From Cellulomonas sp. JZ18 (GTDB lineage: Bacteria; Actinomycetota; Actinomycetes; Actinomycetales; Cellulomonadaceae), in the NCBI RefSeq assembly GCF_009720485.1, contig NZ_CP045245.1, forward strand, positions 1,736,001-1,800,000: DNA of 64,000 nt. The letters are read 5' to 3'. The translations under genes were made by a program, and so were the position numbers. How positions within the stretch are numbered: the first letter of the stretch is position 1; the number at the start of each line of letters is the position of its first letter. The notes below the pieces were generated by a model that was not told where the DNA came from, made no database searches, and saw only the letters and a program-made list of their open reading frames with translations. This document shows positions 1 to 8,901 of the stretch, in pieces.

Positions 1-732
1 GGGACCGTCGCCCGCCTGGACGAGGCGACGATGCACGCCCTGAGCGCCGAGCGGGGTGGCGACCCCGACCGGCCCGGCAAGCGGTCCCCGCTCGACCCGC
101 TGCTGTGGCGTGCGGAGCGTCCGGGCGAACCCGCCTGGGACGCCCCGGGCCTCGGCCGGGGACGTCCGGGCTGGCACATCGAGTGCGCGGTCATCGCGGC
201 CGACGGCCTCGGCGTGCCGTTCGACGTGCAGGGCGGCGGGTCCGACCTCGTCTTCCCGCACCACGAGTCCAGCGACTCCCACCTGCGCGTGCTCGACGGC
301 GGCGCCGCGGCGCGCGTGCACGTGCACGCCGGGATGGTGGGCTACGACGGGCAGAAGATGAGCAAGTCGCTCGGGAACCTCGTGCTCGTCTCGCGGCTCG
401 TCGCCGACGGCGTCGACCCGATGGCCGTGCGCCTGGCCGTGCTCGCGCACCGGTACCGCGACGACTGGGAGTGGACGGCCGCCGACCTCACGGCGGCCCA
501 GGAACGCCTCGCCACCTGGCGGCGCGCCCTGGCGGGCAACGGCGGCCCCGACGCGGCCCCGGTGCTGGCGGCGGTGCGCGCGGCCGTGGCGGACGACCTC
601 GACACGCCGACGGCGCTCGCCGCCGTCGACGCCTGGGCGCGCACCGCCCTGGCGGGGGAGGTGCCCGTCGAGGAGGGGGCACCGGGCGTGGTCGCACGGA
701 CCGTCGACGCCCTGCTGGGCGTCCGCTTCTGA
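1..732 (+). CDS. mshC: MshC, mycothiol cysteine ligase (5' end outside window)
   Basis: This is the C-terminal part of the cysteine ligase that joins L-cysteine to glucosaminyl-inositol with ATP in mycothiol synthesis. The reading frame is open from base 1, so the N-terminal HIGH-type motif lies upstream of the window. Visible features are a cysteinyl-tRNA-synthetase-like fold with GWHIECA, the ligand loop [12 protein letters not shown] and the ATP-binding signature KMSKSLGN. The short C-terminal helical region distinguishes MshC from the longer CysS, and the neighbouring PAC2 gene fits the usual actinobacterial mshC context. The first ATG in the window (base 31) is internal and not the true start. 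Confidence 0.9.
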   Translation, partial: GTVARLDEATMHALSAERGGDPDRPGKRSPLDPLLWRAERPGEPAWDAPGLGRGRPGWHIECAVIAADGLGVPFDVQGGGSDLVFPHHESSDSHLRVLDGGAAARVHVHAGMVGYDGQKMSKSLGNLVLVSRLVADGVDPMAVRLAVLAHRYRDDWEWTAADLTAAQERLATWRRALAGNGGPDAAPVLAAVRAAVADDLDTPTALAAVDAWARTALAGEVPVEEGAPGVVARTVDALLGVRF

Positions 733-784
733 CCCCGGCCGGCCGGCCGGTCGGCACCGGGACGCGCAGCGGCGCCCGGTCGGG

Positions 785-1642
785 TCAGCCCCCGGTGCCC
801 TTGTCCCGGCGGCGCAGGTAGCGCTCGAACTCCTGGGCGATCGCCTCGCCGCTCGCCTCCGGCAGCTCCGCGGTGTCCTTCGCCTCCTCGAGCTGGCGCA
901 CGTACTCGCCGATCTCGCTGTCGTCCCCGGCGAGCTCGTCGACGCCGTGCTGCCACGCGACCGCGTCGTCGGGCAGGTCGCCCAGCGGCACCGGCTCGCC
1001 CAGCAGTGACTCGATGCGGTGCAGCACCGCGAGCGTCGCCTTCGGGGACGGCGGGGCCGCGACGTAGTGGGGCACGGCCGCCCACAGGGACAGCGCCTGC
1101 AGACCGCGCGCCGCCGCCTCGTGCTGCAGGACCCCGACGATCCCGGTCGGGCCCTCGTACGTGTTCGGCTCCAGACCCAGCAGCTCGCGCACGTCCGGGT
1201 CCTCGCTCGTCGCGTTGACCGGGATGGGGCGCGTGTGCGGCACGTCCGCCAGGAGCGCGCCGACCGTGACGATCGTGCGCACCCCGAGCCCCTCGGCGAT
1301 GTCGAGCAGCTCGGCGCAGTAGCGGCGCCAGCGCATCGACGGCTCGATGCCGTGCACGAGGACGACCCGGCGACCCGTGCGGGGGGTCGTCGCGACGGCC
1401 ACGGCCGTCGTGGGCCACGTGATCTCCCGCGTGCCGTCGGGCCCCGGCCCGACGACCGGACGGTTCACCTGGAAGTCGTGGTACTCCTCGGGGTCGAGCT
1501 CGTCCACCTGGTCGGCGCCCCACGCGTCGTGCAGGTGCTCCAGCGCGGCCGTCGCGGCGCCACCGGCGTCGTTCCAGCCCTCGAAGGCCGCGAGCAGCAC
1601 GGTCTCGCGCGCCGGCAGGTCGGCTCCGGTCGGTTCGGTCAC
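785..1642 (-). CDS. PAC2 family protein
   Basis: The 285-residue protein matches the PAC2 (proteasome assembly chaperone 2-like) family that sits near mshC and the proteasome genes in actinobacteria; its biochemical role there is not established. Family features seen include an N-terminal FEGWNDAGGAA segment, a central VLVHGIEPSMRWR stretch and the IVTVGALLADVPHTRP strand-turn. The C-terminus is charged and probably helical. The GTG start at 1642 is preceded by TAGGCT with exactly six bases between, which suggests a leaderless transcript. It converges on mshC, 52 bp away, and diverges from the secreted-protein gene. The family call is strong; function is unassigned. Confidence 0.85.
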   Translation of the reverse strand: MTEPTGADLPARETVLLAAFEGWNDAGGAATAALEHLHDAWGADQVDELDPEEYHDFQVNRPVVGPGPDGTREITWPTTAVAVATTPRTGRRVVLVHGIEPSMRWRRYCAELLDIAEGLGVRTIVTVGALLADVPHTRPIPVNATSEDPDVRELLGLEPNTYEGPTGIVGVLQHEAAARGLQALSLWAAVPHYVAAPPSPKATLAVLHRIESLLGEPVPLGDLPDDAVAWQHGVDELAGDDSEIGEYVRQLEEAKDTAELPEASGEAIAQEFERYLRRRDKGTGG

Positions 1643-1787
1643 CGTCCCAGCCTAGGGCGCGCCGCCCGGCGGGGTGCGTCGAGCCGTAAGCGGGGGGCTG
1701 CGCCACGGCGGACCGGGGTGCCATGCTCGGCGCGACGGTGCCGCCGGTCCGACGAGGGGCCGGCGGGCCGACGAGGGCAGGGGAGCC

Positions 1788-2680
1788 ATGCGTCGAGGTC
1801 TGCGTGCCGTGCTGACGGCCGCCGGGATCGTGTCGGGACTGGTCGCGGGGGTCGCGCTCGCCGCGCCCGCCGCGGCGGACGAGGGAGCCGCGCCGTGGGA
1901 GTGCGGGCGGGGGACGCCGGCCCCGAGGGCGGGGTCGTGCCGGGCGACCTGCTCGTGCCGGCCGGTGAGGCCTGCGTGCTCTGGCGCGTGAGCGTCGAGG
2001 GCACGGCGACCGTCGAGGACGGCGGCCGGCTGTCGCTGGGCGCGGGCGGCGTCGAGGGGGACGTCACCGCCGGGCCGGCGGCGAGCGTCCTGCTGACCGA
2101 CGGCACGACGGTCTACGGCGGCATCGCCGGGCGGGGCGCCGAGGTGCGGGTCGACGACTCGGTCGTCGTCGGCGACGTCACGCTCGCCGAGCGGGGCGGC
2201 CTCGTCGTGCACGACTCGTCCTTCAGCGGGTCGCTGACGGGCGAGGTGCGCGAGTGGGCGCTCGCCGGCAGCGTCGTCGCCGGTGACGTGGACCTGCGGT
2301 CGTGGGTCAGCGGCGACCTCGGCACGTCCTACGTCGCCGGGTCGGTGACGATGCGGCGCGGTCTGCAGCACGTCGTGCAGTCCGCGGTGCAGGGGCACCT
2401 GACGTCCGACCTCGCCGAGCAGGTGCGGATGTGCACGAGCGAGGTCGGCGGCAACCTGAAGGTGAAGAACAGCCGGACCGACGTCGTGCACGTCGGGGCG
2501 TCCGTGGGCCCGCTCGACGCCTGCTACGACGACGGCGACAACCCGCTCGACGTGACCGTTGGTGGCTCCGCGTGGTTCATGGACAACCGGCACTCCGTGC
2601 TGCTCGGCACGCTGACGGTCGCCGGGGACCTGGGCTGCTGGGGCAACACCGGGCCGCGGGGGTCGTGCAGGAGGCCGTGA
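1788..2680 (+). CDS. Secreted repeat protein, beta-helix-like (frameshifted)
   Basis: Not a recognised gene. The ATG at 1788 follows an AGGGGAG ribosome-binding site and opens a clear signal peptide (MRRGLRAVL, a hydrophobic core, then cleavage near APAAADE). The frame is then lost at the five-G run 1909-1913. Adding one G joins the signal peptide to a body of roughly 250 residues ending at 2680, about 297 residues in all. The body is built of short irregular repeats of the type VxGDV/VxGxL rich in Gly, Val, Ser and Asp, resembling bactofilin-like or other right-handed beta-helix proteins. It has a few cysteines, including a C-terminal CWGNTGPRGSC. It is probably exported; ligand and role are unknown. 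The frameshift is likely a sequencing error. Confidence 0.6.
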
Positions 2681-2754
2681 CGGTCGGGGGACCCGCAAGG
2701 CGCAGTGCGCCTGACGGGCCCCCCGGCGCGGCGGCCCGCGCTGCGCCGACGCGT

Positions 2755-2792
2755 GCGGTCGTGCGACGCCCGGACGGGCGTCGCACGACCGC
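2755..2792 (+). terminator. Strong hairpin, probable terminator
   Basis: A near-perfect inverted repeat has arms of about 17 bases around a four-base loop GGAC. It lies between the secreted-protein gene and the HAD gene. No T-run follows, as is common in GC-rich actinobacteria. A TAGCCT box at about 2796-2801 just downstream could serve the HAD gene. Confidence 0.6.
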
Positions 2793-2863
2793 CGGTTAGC
2801 CTGGGCGCGTCCCTCGTGCCCGCCCCGTCCCGGTGGCGGGCCGCCGCGCCCGCCCCGGAGGCC

Positions 2864-3583
2864 ATGCTGACCAGCACCGAGCACGTCCCGGTCGTCCCCT
2901 CGTCCGCGCCGGCCGCGGACCTGCCCGCAGCCGTGCTGTGGGACATGGACGGCACCCTCATCGACACCGAGCCGCACTGGATGGCGGCGGAGGTCGAGCT
3001 CGTGGAGGCGCACGGCGGGGTGTGGACCCACGCGGACGCCGTCGGGATGGTCGGCAGCTCCATGGCCGTGTGCGCCGCGGCGCTGCAGGAGCGGGGCGTC
3101 GCGCTCGGTGTCGAGGAGATCGCGCACGCGCTCAACAGCGCGGTGGGTGCGGCCGTCGCGGCCGGCATCCCGTGGCAGCCGGGTGCGCGCGAGCTCGTCG
3201 AGGCGCTGCGTGCGGCGGGCGTGCCGCAGGCGCTCGTCACGTCGTCGTTCGGGGTGCTCGCGGAGCCGTTCGCCGAAGCGGTGGGCGTGTTCGACGTCGT
3301 CGTCGCCGGCGACCGGGTGCGTCGGCCCAAGCCGGACCCGGAGCCCTACCTCACGGCGGCGCGCCTGCTCGGCGTCGACCCGGCGCGCGCGGTCGCCGTC
3401 GAGGACTCGCCGTCGGGGATCGCCGCCGCCGTCGCGTCCGGCGCCCGCGTCGTCGCCGTCCAGGCCGTCGCGCCCATCTCCCCGCCGCCGGGCGTCACCC
3501 GCACGGCGTCGCTGGCGCACGTCGACCTCGAGGTGCTCGTGCGCGTCGCCGCCGGGGAGACCCTCGACCTGCGCGCCGCCTGA
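2864..3583 (+). CDS. HAD-superfamily hydrolase (phosphatase/phosphoglucomutase type)
   Basis: The 239-residue protein has all HAD motifs. Motif I is LWDMDGTLIDTE, giving the nucleophile and acid/base aspartates. Motif II is the threonine/serine in ALVTSSFG. The lysine lies in VRRPKPDPEPYL, and motif IV is VEDSPSGIAAAVASG. An alpha-helical cap sits between motifs I and II, so it belongs to the beta-phosphoglucomutase-like subfamily that acts on small phosphorylated metabolites; the substrate cannot be told from sequence. The ATG at 2864 is chosen because GGAGG lies five bases upstream and DMDGT then falls at the usual distance from the N-terminus. It converges on the RecB-like gene. Confidence 0.88.
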   Translation: MLTSTEHVPVVPSSAPAADLPAAVLWDMDGTLIDTEPHWMAAEVELVEAHGGVWTHADAVGMVGSSMAVCAAALQERGVALGVEEIAHALNSAVGAAVAAGIPWQPGARELVEALRAAGVPQALVTSSFGVLAEPFAEAVGVFDVVVAGDRVRRPKPDPEPYLTAARLLGVDPARAVAVEDSPSGIAAAVASGARVVAVQAVAPISPPPGVTRTASLAHVDLEVLVRVAAGETLDLRAA

Positions 3584-3680
3584 GCCTCCGGCGCGCGACC
3601 CGCGCCGCCCGCGCCGCCCGCAGCCCCGGCGCGCCCTGGCCCGCCCTGGTGCGCCCAGCTGCGCGCGCCGGCGCCCCGCC

Positions 3681-4601
3681 TCAGCCCGCGGCCTGCGCCA
3701 CGGGCACGACGCCGATCGCCCGCTCCACCGCACCCGGAGGGACGGGCGGCGGCGTGCCGCCGAACTCGGGGCAGCGGTCGCGGAACGCGCACCAGTCGCA
3801 CAGCCGGGAGGGACGCGTGCGCCAGTCGCCCGAGCGTGCCGTCTCCTCGATGCCCGACCAGATCGAGCGCACCCGCGACTCGAGCGTGTGCATCTCGGGC
3901 TCCGTCGGCTCGTGGGCGACCACCACGCCGTCGCCCAGGTACGCCAGCTGCAGGCGCTTGGGCAGCACGCCGCGCGTGCGCCACACGACGTACGCGTAGA
4001 ACCGCATCTGGAACAGCGCGCTGCTCTCGAAGCCGGCGCGCGGCGAGCGCCCCGTCTTGTAGTCGACGACGCGCACCCACCCGTTCGGTGCCACGTCCAC
4101 CCGGTCGATGACACCGCGCAACCGCGGCCCGTCCTCGAGCTCGACCTCCACGCGCAGCTCGCGCGCACGCGGCTCCAGGCGCGTCGGGTCCTCGAGCGTG
4201 AAGTACGTCGTCAGCAGGCGCTCGGCCGACGCCACCAGCTCCGCACGCTCCTCGTCGCCCGGCGTCAGCGCCGCGTACGCCTCGGACTGCGCGGTCAGGA
4301 CCTCCCAGTGCACGGGCACGAGCGCGTGCGCGACCTGCGGCGTGCGCTCCGCCGCGGGCAGCTCGAACAGCGCCTCGAGCACCGCGTGCACGAGCGTCCC
4401 GCGCGCCGCCGCGAGCGACGGCGGCTCCGGGAGGCGGTCGACGACGCGGAAGCGGAACAGCAGCGGGCACTGCAGGAAGTCGTTCGCCCGCGACGGCGAC
4501 AGCCCGGGCGCGGACGGGCGCGCCGCGGCGTCCGCCGGCGCGTCGTCCACGACGGCGTCCCGGCGGTCGGGTGCGGGGGAGAGGTCGGTGTCCACGGCCA
4601 C
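3681..4601 (-). CDS. RecB-family exonuclease (PD-(D/E)XK, Cas4-like)
   Basis: The 306-residue single-domain nuclease resembles the stand-alone RecB/AddB C-terminal nuclease domain of the PDDEXK_1 family. Visible are the N-terminal LSPSRANDFLQCPLLFRF segment with the first cluster cysteine, the GTLVHAVLEALF helix, and the active-site strands GVIDRVD and VRVVDYKTGR (Asp...Asp-Tyr-Lys). The C-terminal CDWCAFRDRCPEF supplies three more cysteines for a likely 4Fe-4S cluster. It presumably acts on DNA ends, partner unknown. The GTG at 4601 is preferred because TACCCT sits six bases upstream, the leaderless arrangement seen elsewhere in this window. It diverges from the M50 protease gene. Confidence 0.85.
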   Translation of the reverse strand: MAVDTDLSPAPDRRDAVVDDAPADAAARPSAPGLSPSRANDFLQCPLLFRFRVVDRLPEPPSLAAARGTLVHAVLEALFELPAAERTPQVAHALVPVHWEVLTAQSEAYAALTPGDEERAELVASAERLLTTYFTLEDPTRLEPRARELRVEVELEDGPRLRGVIDRVDVAPNGWVRVVDYKTGRSPRAGFESSALFQMRFYAYVVWRTRGVLPKRLQLAYLGDGVVVAHEPTEPEMHTLESRVRSIWSGIEETARSGDWRTRPSRLCDWCAFRDRCPEFGGTPPPVPPGAVERAIGVVPVAQAAG

Positions 4602-4662
4602 GGGACGAGGGTAGGCGCCGCCACCGACAGGGCCGACAGGCCCCCGACCGTAGGGTGGGCCC

Positions 4663-5788
4663 GTGAGCAGCCCCCGCCCGCGCGCCCCACCGGCTGGGTC
4701 CTCGGGCACGTGGCCGGCGCCCCCGTCGTCCTCGCCCCGAGCTGGCTCGTCATCGCGGTGGTCCTCACCGTCCTGTCCGCACCGCTCGCCGAGGGGTGGA
4801 CGGGACGGACGGGCGCCGTCGCGTACCTGGTCGCGGGCGTGTTCGTCCTGCTCCTGTTCGCCTCGCTGCTCGTGCACGAGCTCGCGCACGGCCTCGTGGC
4901 GCGCCGGCGCGGGCAGCAGCCGGAGGCGTTCGTCCTCACGCTGTGGGGCGGCCACACCCGGTTCGACACGGCGGCGGCGACGCCCGCGTCCGCCGCGCTG
5001 GTCGCCGGGGTCGGACCGCTCGCGAACCTCGTCCTGGCCGTCGTCCTCGTCGTCCTCGCACGCCTCGTCGCGCCCGGCACCCTGCTCGAGGACGTGCTGC
5101 TCGCCGGCGCCGCGGCGAACGCGGCCGTGGGCGCCTTCAACCTCGTGCCCGGCCTGCCCCTGGACGGCGGTCACGTGCTCGCCGCCGCGGTCTGGGCCCG
5201 CACCGGCGACCGGCACCGGGGCCAGGTCGTCGCGGGGTGGCTCGGCCGCGTGGTCGCGGTCGCGATCACGCTCGCCGCGCTCGCCGAGCCGCTGCTCACC
5301 GGCCGCACGCCCAGCATCGCCACGGTCGCCTGGGCCGCCCTCCTCGGCGCCTTCGTCTGGTCCGGCGCGAGCGGCGCCATCCGCGGCGCCCGCACGGCCC
5401 GGGCCGTCGACGGCCTGAGCGTGCGCTCGGTCGGCCGTCCCGCCGTCGCCGTCGGCGCGCGGGCGACGCTCGCGGACGCGCGCGCCGCCGCCGCCGCGGC
5501 CGGCGCCGAGGAGGTCGTCGTGGTGGCGCCCGACGGCCGCCCCGCCGCGTACGTCGACCGCGACGCCGCCGCGCGGGTCCCCCGGCCCTCGCGGGCACGA
5601 CGAGCGTGGGCGCGGTCTGCGCCCCGCTGCCCGTCGGCGCCGTCGTCGACGGGACGCTCGTCGGCCAGCCGCTGCTCCAGGCGCTCGCGGAGGCCACCAC
5701 CCACGCACCGGTGGTCGTGGCGCTCGTCGACGAGCACGTGGTGGCGCTCGTGCGCACGGCCGACGTCCTCGCGGTCCTGCGCGGCTGA
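4663..5788 (+). CDS. Site-2 protease family (M50) with CBS domains (two frameshifts)
   Basis: Intramembrane zinc metalloprotease of the M50 family. Corrected length is about 375 residues. HELAH at about residues 72-76 supplies the zinc-binding histidines and catalytic Glu, and NLVPGLPLDGG at about 160-170 supplies the third ligand Asp. Hydrophobic segments flank both motifs, and a C-terminal part of about 130 residues looks like a CBS pair. The frame is lost twice: in the C run 4671-4675 just after the GTG start, and in the C run 5579-5583 within the CBS region. One extra C at each site restores the whole protein. TAGGGT lies six bases before the GTG, so the transcript is probably leaderless. 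The substrate is unknown. Confidence 0.82.
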
Positions 5789-5885
5789 GCCCTCCACGAG
5801 CACCGGCGCCCGCCCCCGGCGGACGGGGCGTCCCGACCCGGTCCGACGCGCGGCCCGTGCCGCCGTGCCGCCTAGACTCGCCCCC

Positions 5886-6962
5886 GTGACCCACCACGAC
5901 GCGCCCGTGCCCGCCCCGACCGGGGCGGAGCAGCGCCGCGGACCGTTCCGCGTCGGCGAGCGCGTCCAGCTCACCGACCCGCGCGGCCGCCTGCACACGA
6001 TCACCCTGCAGCCCGACGGCTCGTTCCACACCCACAAGGGCTACTTCCGGCACGCCGAGCTCATCGGCGCCCCGGAGGGCGTGGTGGTGCGCAACACCTC
6101 CGGCGTCGAGTACCTGGCGTTGCGCCCCCTGCTGTCCGACTACGTGCTGTCGATGCCGCGCGGGGCGGCCGTCGTCTACCCGAAGGACGCCGGTCAGGTC
6201 GTGACCATGGGCGACGTCTTCCCGGGCGCCACCGTCGTCGAGGCCGGCGTCGGCTCGGGCGGCCTCACGCTCTCGCTGCTGCGCGCGGTGGGCGACGGCG
6301 GGCGCGTGCTGTCGGTCGAGCGCCGCGAGGACTTCGCGGCGATCGCGCGCGGCAACGTGGAGGCGTTCTTCGGCGGGCCGCACCCCGCGTGGACCCTCAC
6401 CGTGGGCGACCTCGCCGACACGCTGCCCACCCTCGTCGCCCCGGGCACCGTGGACCGCGTGGTCCTCGACATGCTCGCCCCGTGGGAGAACCTCGACGCG
6501 GTGGCGGGCGCGCTCGCCCCGGGCGGCGTCCTCGTCTGCTACGTCGCGACGACGACCCAGCTGTCGCGTCTCGCCGAGGACGTGCGCACCGACGGTCGGT
6601 ACACCGAGCCCGAGGCGTGGGAGTCGATGGTCCGCGGGTGGCACCTGGAGGGCCTGGCCGTGCGGCCGCAGCACCGGATGGTCGGGCACACCGGCTTCCT
6701 GCTGACGACGCGGCGCCTGGCGGACGGGGTGGAGCCGCCGCAGCGCAGGCGCCGCCCGGCCAAGGGCTCCTACCCGGTCGCCGAGGACGGGGCGCCGGCG
6801 GCGGACGCCACGCTCTGGTCGCCGGAGGCGCTCGGCGAGCGCGAGGTGTCGGACAAGAAGGTGCGGCGCGTGCGTCGCGACCTGCACGTGGCCCCGGAGG
6901 ACCTGGCGGACGCGTCGGGCGCGGCCACGGACGTCGTCCCGGACGAGCCCGCCGACGGCTAG
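5886..6962 (+). CDS. trmI: tRNA (adenine-58-N1)-methyltransferase TrmI
   Basis: The 358-residue SAM-dependent methyltransferase makes m1A58 in the T-loop of tRNA. An N-terminal small beta domain (RVGERVQLTDPRGR... SFHTHKGYFRH) precedes the Rossmann domain with motif I VVEAGVGSGGLTLSLL. The catalytic-site Asp lies in VVLDMLAPWEN. The family segment VVYPKDAGQVV is also present. The basic C-terminal tail of about 80 residues is typical of actinobacterial members. The GTG start follows TAGACT by seven bases. The position just upstream of mpa matches the known actinobacterial order around the proteasome genes. Confidence 0.93.
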   Translation: MTHHDAPVPAPTGAEQRRGPFRVGERVQLTDPRGRLHTITLQPDGSFHTHKGYFRHAELIGAPEGVVVRNTSGVEYLALRPLLSDYVLSMPRGAAVVYPKDAGQVVTMGDVFPGATVVEAGVGSGGLTLSLLRAVGDGGRVLSVERREDFAAIARGNVEAFFGGPHPAWTLTVGDLADTLPTLVAPGTVDRVVLDMLAPWENLDAVAGALAPGGVLVCYVATTTQLSRLAEDVRTDGRYTEPEAWESMVRGWHLEGLAVRPQHRMVGHTGFLLTTRRLADGVEPPQRRRRPAKGSYPVAEDGAPAADATLWSPEALGEREVSDKKVRRVRRDLHVAPEDLADASGAATDVVPDEPADG

Positions 6963-6974
6963 GTCGGGGTCCCG

Positions 6975-7010
6975 GTCGCCGCTCGTCCCACCCTCCGGGA
7001 CGGTGGCGAC
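6975..7010 (+). terminator. Interrupted hairpin after trmI
   Basis: Outer arms GTCGCC and GGCGAC and inner arms CGTCCC and GGGACG form a hairpin with a small internal bulge in the 171-bp gap between trmI and mpa. It is a plausible terminator without a T-run. A TAGGGT box at 7051-7056 further along probably starts the mpa transcript. Confidence 0.5.
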
Positions 7011-7133
7011 TCACCCCGCCGCGGGCGGCGCGCTGGTTGACATCGGCGGTTAGGGTCGTCGGACCAGCAGGCACAGCGGCGTGCACGGTGGACCGGAAGG
7101 ACGCAGCGCGACGCGGAACGGAGGGCCGACACC

Positions 7134-8768
7134 ATGACCGAACCGGCTGCCCCTGCACACGACCTGCATCGCGAGCTGGCGGTGCTCGCCGCGAAGAACG
7201 AGCGCCTCAGCGAGGCCCTCGTCGCGGCACGCGAGCAGATCCTCGAGCTCAAGCGCCAGGTGGACGACCTGGCCAAGCCCCCCGGCACCTACGCGACGTT
7301 CCTCGCCGCGCGAGCGGACGGGACCGTCGACGTCATCTCCGCCGGCCGCAAGATGCACGTCGGCGCGAGCCCGACGCTCGACGTCCAGCGTCTGCGCCCC
7401 GGGCAGGAGGTCATGCTCAACGAGGCGCTGACGGTCGTCGAGGCCGGCGGCTACGAGCAGGTCGGCGAGCTCGTCACGGTCAAGGAGATGATCGGCGAGG
7501 ACCGCGCGCTCGTCGTGGGGCGCGGTGACGAGGAGCGCGTCGTGCGCTTCGCGGGCCAGGTGCGTGACGCGCGCGCCCGCGTGGGCGACGCGCTGACGAT
7601 CGACGCGCGCAGCGGCTTCGTCTTCGAGGTCATCCCGCGCGCCGAGGTCGAGGACCTCGTGCTCGAGGAGGTCCCCGACATCGACTACGGCGACATCGGC
7701 GGCCTGGGTCCGCAGATCGAGGCGATCCGCGACGCCGTGGAGCTGCCGTTCCTGCACCCCGACCTGTTCCGCGAGCACGGGCTGAAGCCGCCGAAGGGCG
7801 TGCTGCTCTACGGCCCGCCGGGGTGCGGCAAGACGCTCATCGCCAAGGCGGTCGCGCACTCGCTCGCCGCCACGGCGGCGGCGGCCCGTGGGGAGGACGC
7901 CGCGGACGCCCGCAGCTTCTTCCTCAACGTGAAGGGCCCGGAGCTGCTCAACAAGTACGTGGGCGAGACCGAGCGGCACATCCGGCTCATCTTCGCCCGG
8001 GCGCGGGAGAAGGCGTCGCAGGGTCACCCCGTGGTGGTGTTCTTCGACGAGATGGAGTCGCTGTTCCGCACGCGCGGCACCGGGGTGTCGAGCGACGTGG
8101 AGACGACGATCGTGCCGCAGCTGCTCTCGGAGATCGACGGCGTCGAGCGGCTCGACAACGTCATCGTCATCGGTGCGTCCAACCGCGAGGACATGATCGA
8201 CCCGGCGATCCTGCGGCCGGGGCGGCTCGACGTGAAGATCAAGATCGAGCGGCCCGACGCCGAGGGGGCGCGCGAGATCTTCGCGAAGTACCTGACGCCC
8301 GAGCTGCCGATCCACCCGGACGACCTCGCGGAGCACGGCGGCTCGGCGGCGGCCGCCGTCGAGGCGATGATCGCGCGCGTCGTCGAGCGCATGTACTCGG
8401 AGAGCGACGAGAACCGCTTCCTCGAGGTCACGTACGCCAGCGGGGACAAGGAGGTCCTCTACTTCAAGGACTTCAACTCCGGGGCGATGATCCAGAACGT
8501 CGTCGACCGCGCGAAGAAGACCGCGATCAAGGACCTGCTGTCCACCGGGCAGCGCGGCATCCGCGTCGACCACCTGCTCTCGGCGTGCGTCGACGAGTTC
8601 AAGGAGAACGAGGACCTGCCGAACACGACGAACCCCGACGACTGGGCGCGCATCTCCGGCAAGAAGGGGGAGCGCATCGTGTTCATCCGCACGATCGTCC
8701 AGGGCAAGAAGGGCGTCGACACGTCCCGCACGATCGAGAACGTGACGAGCACCGGTCAGTACCTCTGA
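7134..8768 (+). CDS. mpa: Mpa/ARC proteasomal AAA+ ATPase
   Basis: The 544-residue hexameric AAA+ unfoldase captures Pup-tagged proteins and threads them into the 20S proteasome. An N-terminal coiled coil (about residues 10-48) is the Pup-binding part, followed by two OB-type domains. The ATPase domain has Walker A GPPGCGKT (residues 227-234) and Walker B VVVFFDE (Asp305-Glu306). The C-terminus ends GQYL, matching the penultimate-tyrosine motif that docks into and opens the proteasome alpha ring. The ATG at 7134 follows GGAGGG at good spacing. The leader of about 70 bases starts near a TAGGGT box at 7051. Dop follows on the same strand. Confidence 0.97.
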   Translation: MTEPAAPAHDLHRELAVLAAKNERLSEALVAAREQILELKRQVDDLAKPPGTYATFLAARADGTVDVISAGRKMHVGASPTLDVQRLRPGQEVMLNEALTVVEAGGYEQVGELVTVKEMIGEDRALVVGRGDEERVVRFAGQVRDARARVGDALTIDARSGFVFEVIPRAEVEDLVLEEVPDIDYGDIGGLGPQIEAIRDAVELPFLHPDLFREHGLKPPKGVLLYGPPGCGKTLIAKAVAHSLAATAAAARGEDAADARSFFLNVKGPELLNKYVGETERHIRLIFARAREKASQGHPVVVFFDEMESLFRTRGTGVSSDVETTIVPQLLSEIDGVERLDNVIVIGASNREDMIDPAILRPGRLDVKIKIERPDAEGAREIFAKYLTPELPIHPDDLAEHGGSAAAAVEAMIARVVERMYSESDENRFLEVTYASGDKEVLYFKDFNSGAMIQNVVDRAKKTAIKDLLSTGQRGIRVDHLLSACVDEFKENEDLPNTTNPDDWARISGKKGERIVFIRTIVQGKKGVDTSRTIENVTSTGQYL

Positions 8769-8779
8769 CCGGACCGGCG

Positions 8780-8814
8780 ACGGCGCACCGCTCCCTGCGG
8801 GGGCGGTGCGCCGT
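8780..8814 (+). terminator. Terminator hairpin after mpa
   Basis: Twelve-base perfect arms (ACGGCGCACCGC and its complement) enclose an 11-base loop, 11 bases after the mpa stop. The dop promoter box TAGGGT (8890-8895) lies beyond it, so mpa and dop are probably separate transcripts. Confidence 0.6.
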
Positions 8815-8901
8815 GCCGCGTGCGCCGAGGTCCGGGGTCCGCCCGTGCCCGGTCGTGGGCGGACCGGACGTCGCGGCGGGTGCGCCGCCTAGGGTGGACG
8901 C

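Noticed and set aside
3108..6962. A plus-strand frame of nearly 1300 codons spanning several genes
   Set aside because: It joins the out-of-frame parts of the HAD and RecB-like regions with the genuine frames of the M50 protease and trmI. Only the two latter segments have protein-family signal.
7037..7056. TTGACA with TAGGGT as a standard promoter for mpa
   Set aside because: The two hexamers are only eight bases apart, too close for a normal -35/-10 pair; only TAGGGT is kept as a probable -10.
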